This document shows, piece by piece, positions 18,101-25,013 of a DNA stretch of 64,000 nt. Under the pieces are notes generated by a model, which saw only the letters and a program-made list of their open reading frames with translations, did not search any database and was not told the origin of the DNA. The position numbers and the translations under genes are program-made. This DNA is from Bacteroidota bacterium (GTDB lineage Bacteria; Bacteroidota; Bacteroidia; J057; JAJTIE01), in assembly GCA_021300195.1 (NCBI GenBank), contig JAJTIE010000005.1:159399-223398 (forward strand), written 5' to 3'. Numbering within the stretch: position 1 is the first letter of the stretch; each line of letters begins with the position of its first letter.

Positions 18101-19137
18101 CCCTGGTACCCGGCCAGATAGACACCCTGAAGGCCTTGGGCCGTGTATCCCTGCGCGGAGAGCTACGCCAGCCAGGCGGAGGTCGTCTGTCAAACTTTGA
18201 GGGCACGGTGTACGCCAGCATCTACGATAAGGCACAGCGCTCCACTACCAGCCGGTGCCAGTTCCAGTTCGACGAGCAGCGAAACATTCTCTTCAACGGA
18301 CGGGCCACCGTAAGCCAGGGTGCATTCACACTGGAATTTGTAGTGCCCCTGGACATAGACTACACCCCGGGGCTGGGACAGATCAGCCTCTTTGCCACTT
18401 CGGCAGACCAAGAAGCGGCAGGCTGCACGCGCCAGATTGCCGTGTGCTGCACAGATCCAAACCCGGTACAATCACTCGGCCCCCCCACCATCAACCTATA
18501 CCTGAATAGCCCCAACTGGCGCAGCGGAAACCTGACCGACCCGAACCCCGACCTGATGGCGGAGGTGTACTCGGATGTGGGTATCAACACCAGCGGCCTG
18601 GGCATAGGCCGGGAGCTAACAGCCGTGCTGGATGGCAATACCATCGAGCCTATCCTCCTGAATGACTATTACACAACTGTCGAAGACAGCTATCAGCGCG
18701 GCAGCATCTTGTATGCCTTTGAAAACCTGCCCGAGGGGCCCCATAGCCTGAAGGTGCGTGTGTGGGACGTGGCCAACCGATCGGCCACAGCCGAAACGCA
18801 GTTTGTAGTGGCTAGCCGGGTTTCCACCGCCGTAGACCATGTGCTGAACTACCCGAACCCCTTTACCGAGAGCACCCGCTTCCAGCTAAACCACAACCAG
18901 GTGGGAACCCCCCTGCGCATACAGGTACGCATCTACGACCAAGCGGGGAACCTGGCCACCCAGCTGGATAGCCGCCTTACACCCAGCTCCTACGTGCTGG
19001 ACCACCTGAGCTGGGAAGGCCAGCGGGCGGATGGCAGCCCACTGCAGAAGGGCATCTACCTGTATGAAATACGCGTAACAAATGAAGAAAGCGGAGAAGT
19101 AGTACGCAAGTACAGTCGCCTGGTGCTCATGAAATAA
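15199..19137 (+). CDS. porU: Type IX secretion system C-terminal signal peptidase/sortase PorU
   Basis: PorU sits on the outer membrane, cuts the C-terminal signal off type IX substrates and attaches them to A-LPS. The 1312-residue protein has a signal peptide (LAFVGVVLLLILPVWLSAQS), an N-terminal propeptide-like beta region, and the gingipain-type C25 peptidase core. The catalytic histidine is H822 in NYTGHGGEDGLSN and the cysteine is C856 in TATCDFGRC. The last ~90 residues are a type IX CTD-like beta fold (NYPNPFTESTRFQLNH, then KGIYLYEIRVTN), which PorU retains. The ATG at 15199 starts the signal peptide. porV follows after 74 bases, the usual pairing. Confidence 0.95.
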   Translation: MRDTLASSWFYRLAFVGVVLLLILPVWLSAQSVERSFVPKWTDARYVHPFMEPTYTVPAPAFEGCVYDERIYNLPYQALQVLHPGTAHATYGLLTTSQMEETESLEFFDALAQVADVDALFRGSEWYPASPMQHIPLQQGGQALSVLHLYPIQLHRSGTRIRTWRALHYSELAPAAAVATTQQALGKTQNTPTSKLATGVWHQLAISETGIYKIDKAFLEGMGISTAGLDPRNLQLYGKGGGMLPQQNSAFRHDDLPEVAIQVVGEADGVWNDGDYLLFYGLGPHVLVYDSLDKRMRQQNHLYTDRTHYYLTVGQSAGKRISLQPAATTADSVVSRLRHLAYWNLDQHNLNESGRLWFGQEFRGSSLSFTFSLATPGAVPNGQHRLYARVAGRSDNATTFQLGEGSSSLGSIGCQPVNTGCSYCDRADIRENVWALGGDRLQDGAQVSVSYSGGQNTQGWLDYLNVDYERSLSLDVPFFQGFIPIGRARTLGLDFAGGTAQHQLWLVNDPTTPAALDYQLSGSTLSTRLTASQSPWLVAFTPAAHQLPQYVGTVANQNLHGLPQAEYLIISDPDFVPAAQRLGQWHQQHDGLRFHVVSPGQIYQEFSSGMPDITALRDFIRMFWLRAGSNAAERPRYVLLFGDASYDYKGYETQPSRVPAYQARESNFPPSAFVSDDFYAFMDANEGLWGEGNAEDWQDRVRQTHTMDLAVGRLPVNSVAEAEAMVDKIIGYGTRGRQDDPWKNRILFVGDVYRDECNHHTEADNLAKNTVATEAPCMVAQKVYLDAYPSVNGADGVQYPIAQQQMIDRINRGALVVNYTGHGGEDGLSNSRILELNDISNLQNEGREAIWITATCDFGRCDVPSFPSGAERLLLKSKGGAIALITSTREVFSAGNFVFNQNTYQHFFDRTADGSRYLTLGEVMQQAKNASWSSYEINTRNFMLMGDPAMRIGLPEYEAVITEINGQALVPGQIDTLKALGRVSLRGELRQPGGGRLSNFEGTVYASIYDKAQRSTTSRCQFQFDEQRNILFNGRATVSQGAFTLEFVVPLDIDYTPGLGQISLFATSADQEAAGCTRQIAVCCTDPNPVQSLGPPTINLYLNSPNWRSGNLTDPNPDLMAEVYSDVGINTSGLGIGRELTAVLDGNTIEPILLNDYYTTVEDSYQRGSILYAFENLPEGPHSLKVRVWDVANRSATAETQFVVASRVSTAVDHVLNYPNPFTESTRFQLNHNQVGTPLRIQVRIYDQAGNLATQLDSRLTPSSYVLDHLSWEGQRADGSPLQKGIYLYEIRVTNEESGEVVRKYSRLVLMK

Positions 19138-19143
19138 AACACG

Positions 19144-19151
19144 TATATTAG
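19144..19151 (+). promoter_or_regulatory. Possible -7 box upstream of porV
   Basis: TATATTAG, one base off TAnnTTTG, lies 60 bases before porV. It would give porV its own transcript with a normal leader, unlike the very short leaders elsewhere in this window. Confidence 0.25.
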
Positions 19152-19211
19152 CGCACCGAATACCAGAACGGCCTATCAGAAGCAGCTTTACCTGATTTTT
19201 ATTTTCTCTTT

Positions 19212-20360
19212 ATGCTTTCACCACGCTTTTCCATTCAGGCGGCTGTTCTGTCTATGTTTTTGATGACGGGCACCGTATTTGCGCAGCCCAATGCGGCTGG
19301 CCAGCAAAAGGCCATTACCACAGCTGTACCCTTTCTGCTCATTACCCCCGATAGCCGCAGTGGAGCCCTGGGCGATGCCGGTGTGGCCATAGCCCAGGGG
19401 GCCAATGCCCAGTACTGGAATCCGGCACGCCTCACCTTCTCAGACGAGCGCTATGGCTTTGCTGTAAACTACACCCCCTGGCTACAGCAGATTATACCGG
19501 ATATCAACCACGCCTTTCTCCCTTTCTATTACAACTTTGGCCAAAAAGGAGGCGTAGTGGGTGCCAGCCTTACCTATTTCTCGCTGGGTAACATCAACTT
19601 TACCGACGAGAACGGACTGGAGACCGGCAGCTTCAATGCAAATGAACTGGCCTTCTCGGCCAGCTATGCCATTCGCATTACCGAATCCCTTTCCACAGGC
19701 ATAGGCCTGCGCTATATAAACAGCAACCTGGCCGGTAGCCAGAACCTGGGCGGCGGCATCAGCACAAACCCCGCCAGCAGTGTAGCCGGCGATATCTATC
19801 TGGCTAGCGAAAAGCCCTTTAAATTCAAGGCTAACCGAAACGCACCCGAAATACCCATGTTATTCGCCTGGGGGGTGAACATCAGCAACATTGGCGGCAA
19901 AATGCGGTATACAGACGTGGGCCGTCGGGATTTTCTGCCTACCAACCTGAAGGTGGGGTATGCCCTTACGGCTGAGATCGACAACTTCAACAAGCTTACC
20001 TTCACCAACGACTTCAATAAACTACTGGTACCCAGCAAGGTGCCTGCGGAAGGAGAGTCTGAGCAAAGCGTGATAGAGGGCATATTTAGCAGCTTTGGTG
20101 ATGCCGATGGCGGCTTCAGCGAAGAGCTAACGGAGATAAACGTGAGCCTGGGCCTGGAGTACTGGTACAATGACCTGTTTGCGGTGCGTGCCGGCTACTT
20201 CTACGAAGATCCCGGAAAAGGCAACCGAAAGTACATTACCCTGGGTGCAGGTGTGCACTTCAAGGTCATCACCCTGGATTTTGCCTATCTGGCCCCCCTG
20301 CAGCAGAACCACCCGCTGCAGAACACCCTGCGCTTCTCGCTGGGCTTCGACTTCAAATAG
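19212..20360 (+). CDS. porV: Type IX secretion system outer-membrane shuttle protein PorV (LptO)
   Basis: PorV is a FadL-like outer-membrane barrel that collects substrates from the translocon and presents them to PorU. The 382-residue protein has a signal peptide (about 1-24) followed by the family hallmark TAVPFLLITPDSRSGALGDA and GANAQYWNPARL. The end NTLRFSLGFDFK is a barrel C-terminus. It lies directly behind porU. Other type IX core genes (porK-L-M-N, sov/sprA, porT) are not in the window. A bidirectional terminator follows about 100 bases downstream. Confidence 0.95.
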   Translation: MLSPRFSIQAAVLSMFLMTGTVFAQPNAAGQQKAITTAVPFLLITPDSRSGALGDAGVAIAQGANAQYWNPARLTFSDERYGFAVNYTPWLQQIIPDINHAFLPFYYNFGQKGGVVGASLTYFSLGNINFTDENGLETGSFNANELAFSASYAIRITESLSTGIGLRYINSNLAGSQNLGGGISTNPASSVAGDIYLASEKPFKFKANRNAPEIPMLFAWGVNISNIGGKMRYTDVGRRDFLPTNLKVGYALTAEIDNFNKLTFTNDFNKLLVPSKVPAEGESEQSVIEGIFSSFGDADGGFSEELTEINVSLGLEYWYNDLFAVRAGYFYEDPGKGNRKYITLGAGVHFKVITLDFAYLAPLQQNHPLQNTLRFSLGFDFK

Positions 20361-20459
20361 TCAGTACAAGTAGCAGGCGGACGCGAGAAGAAGCTGTGGG
20401 CCAAGTGCCGAGGTGTTCCCCTCCTGTACTACTCTCATACGCCCCCGCTGCGTGGGACG

Positions 20460-20500
20460 AAAACCGAAAGTATCCTGATAGGTTGCTTTCGGTTTTCTGT
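20460..20500. terminator. Bidirectional terminator between porV and the propeller lipoprotein gene
   Basis: The 11-base arms AAAACCGAAAG (20460-20470) and CTTTCGGTTTT (20486-20496) pair perfectly around a 15-base loop. The hairpin lies between two convergent genes and can serve both. Confidence 0.85.
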
Positions 20501-20528
20501 TTTAGGGTTTTTGCCCCCACTCCCCCGC

Positions 20529-21581
20529 CTAGGGCACTCGGAACACTGTGCCCGGAAACACCCCCGTGGGCAGGGTGCTCAGCAGCCGGTAGCTTCGGTC
20601 TAGCACATAGCACTGCCCGTCCTGTGCGCCAAAGCCGGCATTGGTCAGGTAGATGCGGTCTGTAGCTGGCTCGTAGTGCAGGGCATACAGCAGGTCACTA
20701 TCCCGTGCACCCAGGTTTGCCCGGTCTATCACGCGGTAGCGCAGGCTGTGGTCGGCCAGCGAAATGGCCGAGATGTCCTGGTCGCTGTTCAGCAGGATGG
20801 CATCCGGCGTTACGGCCATGTCGTACAGGTAGCCCTGCACATACACCGTGTCGGTAAACTGGCCGGTGGCAGGCTGGTACCACACCACCGCACTATTGGT
20901 ATTCAGGTAGTTGCCCCGGCAGCAGATGGCTAGCTGCCCATCTGGCAGGGCGCGGATAGGGCCCGGATTCTCAATGGGCAGGCTACGGTATGTAATCTGT
21001 TCGGTAGTTGGGTCCAGGATCGCCAGTTTCTGGTTTATGCGCCCCCCGGGGTAGTTTCCACTGCCCAGGTACACCTGGCCCAGGTGCAGGACCATGTCTT
21101 CGGTATGGTCCTCTACCGGCAGGCTGCCCAGCAGCTTCAGTGTGCGGGGGTCTATGCGGTACAGCTGCTGGCCATACAGGTTATTTACGTAGGCCAGGTC
21201 TGGCCGCACCCGCACCATATTCCGGGGCGAGCTGGCCTCTGGCAGCGCCAGTGTGGCCAGCAGCCGCAGCGTGGGCAGCTGCACCTTGTACAGCAGGCGG
21301 CTGGTGTTCATCACGATAAAGAGGGTATCGGCATCTACCAGTACACTGTTTGCCACATCCCCCAGGCGCTGGCCATTTACTCGGCTGAAAACATCGGCTG
21401 TGCGGTTTCCCGCTGCGTCGTAGTAGTCCAGGGTGGCGTTGGCTTGGTTCCACTGGCCCTCACTTAGCACAAACAGACCCCGGTATTCTGCTTGCAGCGC
21501 ACCCTCCGGGCTCAGGTCGGGCTCGGGTACGCAGCCAGCCAGCAGCACATAGAGGGCCAGGAACCAGGCTCCGTGCCTCAT
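20529..21581 (-). CDS. YncE/DUF5074-like beta-propeller lipoprotein
   Basis: A 350-residue lipoprotein. The lipobox is LLAGC with the lipidated Cys at residue 17. The mature part begins GLFVLSEGQWNQANATLDYYD, typical of the DUF5074/YncE-like propellers of Bacteroidota, and carries repeated blades (DTLFIVMNTSRLLYKVQLP, DLAYVNNLYGQQLYRIDP, GQVYLGSGNYPGGRI). Relatives are often found beside TonB-dependent receptors and may bind a ligand at the cell surface; no receptor is adjacent here. Its ATG overlaps the stop of the 65-residue membrane protein (ATGA), so translation is probably coupled. Confidence 0.83.
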   Translation of the reverse strand: MRHGAWFLALYVLLAGCVPEPDLSPEGALQAEYRGLFVLSEGQWNQANATLDYYDAAGNRTADVFSRVNGQRLGDVANSVLVDADTLFIVMNTSRLLYKVQLPTLRLLATLALPEASSPRNMVRVRPDLAYVNNLYGQQLYRIDPRTLKLLGSLPVEDHTEDMVLHLGQVYLGSGNYPGGRINQKLAILDPTTEQITYRSLPIENPGPIRALPDGQLAICCRGNYLNTNSAVVWYQPATGQFTDTVYVQGYLYDMAVTPDAILLNSDQDISAISLADHSLRYRVIDRANLGARDSDLLYALHYEPATDRIYLTNAGFGAQDGQCYVLDRSYRLLSTLPTGVFPGTVFRVP

Positions 21582-21775
21582 GACCTCTTTTTATGCGCTA
21601 GTACATAAAAGCCCACCAGCAGTATAAGCGACGAAGCTCCGGTCTCCAGGGCGGCTTCGGAAGCCGGGGCGTTCAGCAAACGCCAGCGGACAAACCACAT
21701 TATTGGCCCATAAGCCACCGCGACCCAGAAATAGGGGGTACGCGTATAGGAGCGTAGATTGGGGCTCAAGCGCAT
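21578..21775 (-). CDS. Small two-helix membrane protein, unknown
   Basis: Only 65 residues, with two likely membrane segments (YFWVAVAYGPIMWFVRW at about 15-31 and SLILLVGFYVLAH at about 49-61) and a basic C-terminus HKKRS. It fits exactly between lpdA (14 bases upstream) and the propeller lipoprotein (4-base overlap), and that context is the main reason to believe it is a real gene. No family is recognised. Confidence 0.6.
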   Translation of the reverse strand: MRLSPNLRSYTRTPYFWVAVAYGPIMWFVRWRLLNAPASEAALETGASSLILLVGFYVLAHKKRS

Positions 21776-21789
21776 GGCCTGATGGGGGG

Positions 21790-23193
21790 CTAAATGTGGA
21801 TGGCCCGATTGCCTGTGGCGGCCAGGGCTGCCTCCTTCAGTGCCTCGGTAAAGGTGGGGTGGGCGTGGCTGAAGATGCCTGCATCCTCGGCACTGGCACG
21901 AAACTCCATCAGGGCCACCGCTTCGGCTATTATGTCGGCCGCGCGTGGGCCAATGATGTGCACACCCAGGATTTCGTCGGTATCCTTGTGGGCCAGCACT
22001 TTCACAAAACCGTCCAGATCCATACTGGCGCGTGCGCGGCCACTGGCCATGAAGGGGAACTTGCCGGTCTTGTAGGGCATGCCCTTGTCTTTCAGCTCCT
22101 GCTCGGTATAGCCCACCGACGCCACCTCCGGCCAGGTATATACCACGCCGGGTATGGTCAGGTAGTTGATTTCGGCATGGTGTCCGGCTATTTTTTCTAC
22201 TACAACCACGCCCTCATCGCTGGCCTTGTGGGCCAGCATGGCCCCGCGGATGCAGTCGCCAATGGCGTAGATGTTGGGTACGGTGGTTTGCAGGTTGTCA
22301 TTTACTGGTATCTGCCCGCGTTCATTCAGGGCAATGCCCACCTGCTCCAGGTCCAGGCCATCGGTATAGGGCTTTCGGCCCACGCTTAGCAGGCAGTAGT
22401 CGGCCTCAAAGCGTACTTCCTGGTTGTTTTTGTCCAGGGCAGTTACCGTTACCGTATCGCCCTGCACCGTGGCCGACTGCACCCGGTGGTTCAGGAAGAA
22501 CTCGAAGCCCAGCTGTTTTTTCAGAATCTTCTGTATCTCCTTGCCCAGGTCTTTGTCCATGGTGGGGATCAGCCCATCGGCATACTCCACCACCTGCACC
22601 TGGGCCCCCAGGCGGCCATACACGCTGCCCAGCTCCAGGCCTATTACGCCGCCGCCTATCACCAACATTTTCTTGGGCACCTCTGTCAGCTCCAGGGCTT
22701 CGGTGCTGCTGATAATGCGCTTGCCGTCCATCTGTACCCCGAGCAGGGTGCCTGGCACCGAGCCAGTGGCCAGGATGATGTATTTGGCTTGCAGGGTTTC
22801 TTCTTTCTCTCCACGCACCAGCACAGTAGTGGCATCCTTCAGGCTGCCTGTACCGCGGTACACCTGCACCTTGTTCTTCTTCATCAGGAACTCCACCCCG
22901 GCCACGGTTTTGCTCACCACGTCGGCCTTTCGGGCTATCATTTGCTTCAGGTTTACCTTCAGGTCTTTCAGCTCTATGCCATGCTCGCCAAAGGTGTGGG
23001 CGGCGTTGTGGTAGTGTTCGCTGCTATCCAGCAGGGCTTTGCTGGGTATACAGCCTACATTCAGGCAGGTGCCACCCAGGCTGGCTTCCTTCTCTACCAG
23101 GGCAGTGGCAAAGCCTAGCTGCGCGGCACGTATGGCGGCTACATAGCCACCGGGGCCAGCTCCTATTACTACGATATCAAAAGCTTGGGACAT
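21790..23193 (-). CDS. lpdA: Dihydrolipoyl dehydrogenase (E3)
   Basis: E3 reoxidises the lipoyl arm of pyruvate, 2-oxoglutarate or branched-chain dehydrogenase complexes, using FAD and NAD+. The 467-residue flavoprotein shows the FAD motif GAGPGGYVAA near residue 11, the redox-active disulfide C43/C48 in GGTCLNVGCIPSK, the NAD motif GGGVIGLELGSVYGRLG, and the C-terminal His-Glu pair in HAHPTFTE. No E1 or E2 genes are nearby, so it may serve several complexes. A TACCTTTG box lies 25 bases before the start. Confidence 0.97.
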   Translation of the reverse strand: MSQAFDIVVIGAGPGGYVAAIRAAQLGFATALVEKEASLGGTCLNVGCIPSKALLDSSEHYHNAAHTFGEHGIELKDLKVNLKQMIARKADVVSKTVAGVEFLMKKNKVQVYRGTGSLKDATTVLVRGEKEETLQAKYIILATGSVPGTLLGVQMDGKRIISSTEALELTEVPKKMLVIGGGVIGLELGSVYGRLGAQVQVVEYADGLIPTMDKDLGKEIQKILKKQLGFEFFLNHRVQSATVQGDTVTVTALDKNNQEVRFEADYCLLSVGRKPYTDGLDLEQVGIALNERGQIPVNDNLQTTVPNIYAIGDCIRGAMLAHKASDEGVVVVEKIAGHHAEINYLTIPGVVYTWPEVASVGYTEQELKDKGMPYKTGKFPFMASGRARASMDLDGFVKVLAHKDTDEILGVHIIGPRAADIIAEAVALMEFRASAEDAGIFSHAHPTFTEALKEAALAATGNRAIHI

Positions 23194-23218
23194 GATTCAG
23201 GGGAATTCTATTGGCGGC

Positions 23219-23226
23219 AAAGGTAG
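23219..23226 (-). promoter_or_regulatory. -7 box upstream of lpdA
   Basis: TACCTTTG on the minus strand is an exact TAnnTTTG match 25 bases before the lpdA ATG. A TTTTG just upstream is too close to act as the -33 element. Confidence 0.35.
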
Positions 23227-23282
23227 GCAAAAGCCCCAAACCATTCCAGTAACCCCCCCTATACCGACTGCCCGTGCATGGG

Positions 23283-24071
23283 CTACGGCCTGGGCGGGGT
23301 AGCGGCATTGCGGGCCTGCACCTGGGTGGTGTAGCCCCAGTGGCCCACGGCATCGTACTGCGGGGGGTGCCGCCAGGTGCCCTGTGCATCCTTCCAGCCC
23401 CATAGGCCCAGCGAGTCTGCCGGCTGGTACGGGAAGCCAGCTGGGGCCTCCACCCGGGCCGGATAGCTGCCGGTATGCACTACCGGCTCGTTTCGCCAGT
23501 TGATATACTGGGCCTCGGGGCCCTGCCATACGCGCGCTACGCCCTGGTAGAAGGGCTCGGCCCGGGTGTAGCTGCGGGCTGGTATTATCCACTGGCCGTC
23601 CGCGTTCACATAGCCCCAGAAGAGGCCGCGCTTGGCTGGGGCCAGCAGGGTATCCATGGGGGTTATGGGGGCGCTGCTGGCCTGCTCATCGGGCTGCGCG
23701 TAGCCAGGCAGGCTGCGGCTCTCCTGCATCAGGTCGGCAAAGTAGCCCAGCCCCATGATGAGCAGAAAGAGCGCCAGGTAGATATACACCAGCCTGCGGC
23801 CGTATAGCTGGAAGCCGGTGGCCCGGATCCAGAAGCGCCGGATGGGCGGAATCATCAGGTTGGCGGCTAGCAGGTAGCACAGGGACAGTAGCAGCACGGC
23901 CGCCGTGGCCCGGATGCCCACGAACAGGTATACATAGAAGGCACTAAGTGGCAGGCAGGTGATGCCCATTACCCAGCTCATGCCTGCAAAGAGCCCCCCC
24001 TCGGTATTGATGTCGGCCGCGCCCCCGGGGGCGGCCTTGCGCCGCACCTGCGGACGTGGTTTTGCTGCCAT
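23283..24071 (-). CDS. WG-repeat membrane protein
   Basis: A 262-residue protein. After a basic N-terminus (KPRPQVRRKAAPGG) come four hydrophobic segments at roughly residues 30-50, 52-75, 88-110 and nearby. The C-terminal half lies outside the bilayer and contains WG-repeat (KWG) units: GLFWGYVNADGQWIIPARS and SLGLWGWKDAQGTWRHPPQ. WG repeats are found in large secreted and cytosolic proteins of unknown role; their fusion to a small membrane domain is less common. Function unknown. It lies between the SRPBCC gene and lpdA on the same strand, but its own promoter box (TACCTTTG, four bases upstream) suggests separate control. Confidence 0.75.
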   Translation of the reverse strand: MAAKPRPQVRRKAAPGGAADINTEGGLFAGMSWVMGITCLPLSAFYVYLFVGIRATAAVLLLSLCYLLAANLMIPPIRRFWIRATGFQLYGRRLVYIYLALFLLIMGLGYFADLMQESRSLPGYAQPDEQASSAPITPMDTLLAPAKRGLFWGYVNADGQWIIPARSYTRAEPFYQGVARVWQGPEAQYINWRNEPVVHTGSYPARVEAPAGFPYQPADSLGLWGWKDAQGTWRHPPQYDAVGHWGYTTQVQARNAATPPRP

Positions 24072-24075
24072 GGCG

Positions 24076-24083
24076 CAAAGGTA
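24076..24083 (-). promoter_or_regulatory. -7 box of the WG-repeat gene
   Basis: TACCTTTG on the minus strand ends four bases before the ATG at 24071. It is an exact TAnnTTTG match, with no convincing -33 TTTG. Confidence 0.42.
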
Positions 24084-24116
24084 GGCAGAAACCCGAAAGC
24101 CGGAGACCAGGGGGCT

Positions 24117-24578
24117 TTACTCGGCTTGCGCCTCCTGCTCGGCCAGCTGCCGCAGGCACTCCAGTTGATTGCGGAAGCGTTTCCGCACCCCACCCCGGAA
24201 AAGCAGACCCCACAGGCGCAGGCTTAGGGTCTTGAACCGAAGCTCGACCGTGGCGTATAGGGCGCAGCGGCCGGCAGCGGTGGCGCGAAACTGGTAGCTT
24301 AGCCGCATCTCAAACTGCGGACCGTCAAGCTCCACCACCAGCAGGCTGGGTTTCAGGTATTCTATAATCTTGCCCTCGTATACCAGCACGCGCTTTCCGG
24401 CGCGCATGTGCTGCCTAAATCGTAGCCCCACCGGATTTGCCGGATCGATCGACACCTTGTTCTGGTACTCCGTATGCTCCAGGTCTGGCATCCACTGGGC
24501 TAGCTTCTCCGCCTCTGCTGCCCAGCCGAAGGCCCGCGCTTGTGGGGCGGCTATGTGCACATCGAATGTAAGCTTCAT
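24117..24578 (-). CDS. SRPBCC (START-like polyketide cyclase/dehydrase) family protein
   Basis: A 153-residue cytosolic protein with the SRPBCC layout: an N-terminal strand (LTFDVHIAAPQARAFGWA), then EAEKLAQWMPDLEHTEY, a run of antiparallel strands, and a long C-terminal helix (FRNQLECLRQLAEQEAQ). The fold makes a deep hydrophobic ligand pocket, but ligands vary widely and none can be inferred here. An AG-rich stretch before the start (GGAGAAAAATAGGGCAGG) is one of the few Shine-Dalgarno-like leaders in this window. Confidence 0.75.
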   Translation of the reverse strand: MKLTFDVHIAAPQARAFGWAAEAEKLAQWMPDLEHTEYQNKVSIDPANPVGLRFRQHMRAGKRVLVYEGKIIEYLKPSLLVVELDGPQFEMRLSYQFRATAAGRCALYATVELRFKTLSLRLWGLLFRGGVRKRFRNQLECLRQLAEQEAQAE

Positions 24579-24639
24579 ACTTCCTGCCCTATTTTTCTCC
24601 GTTGGTTAAAGATACACCGTATGCCGCTGCCATGCGTAC

Positions 24640-24903
24640 CTATTCGCCGTATTGTTTTTTCAGGATCAGCAGCAGCTCTTTATTCCCGACCTGGGTGGCA
24701 CCCAGGCTCAGGGCCCGGGCTATGTGGTGGTCAAACACATCGTAGTGTGGGCGGCGGGGTTTATCCTGAAAAATGCTGCGGGGTAGGCCCAGCCGCTCGG
24801 CAAAGCGGTGCAGCTCTTCCAGGCTGTCTGCCGCCAGGTGTACAAAACGGCGCTCCTTGCCATGGAACCAGATAGGTTTGGGACGATCAATGTATACGGC
24901 CAT
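24640..24903 (-). CDS. DUF4031 domain protein
   Basis: An 87-residue protein matching DUF4031: an N-terminal MAVYIDRPKPIWFHGKER, then FVHLAADSLEELHRFAERLG and the conserved HYDVFDHHIARALSLGA, whose histidines and aspartate could bind metal. Function is unestablished. The start at 24903 is chosen because the family begins at VYxD; the longer frame to 24945 adds unrelated residues. It is divergent from yidC across about 110 bases. Confidence 0.82.
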   Translation of the reverse strand: MAVYIDRPKPIWFHGKERRFVHLAADSLEELHRFAERLGLPRSIFQDKPRRPHYDVFDHHIARALSLGATQVGNKELLLILKKQYGE

Positions 24904-25013
24904 AGCTGTGTACAGCAATACGAAAGTAGGCTTTTCGAGTTCCACATGTCGGCAGGCTAGGCGAGTTTGCTAAATTGCCGCCTGAAAACCCCATTGAACC
25001 CCAGATCTTAGCT

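Noticed and set aside
20361..20528. Cobalamin or other riboswitch near the propeller lipoprotein gene
   Set aside because: The sequence lies at the 3' ends of two convergent genes and forms a simple terminator hairpin; no B12-box-like core is seen.
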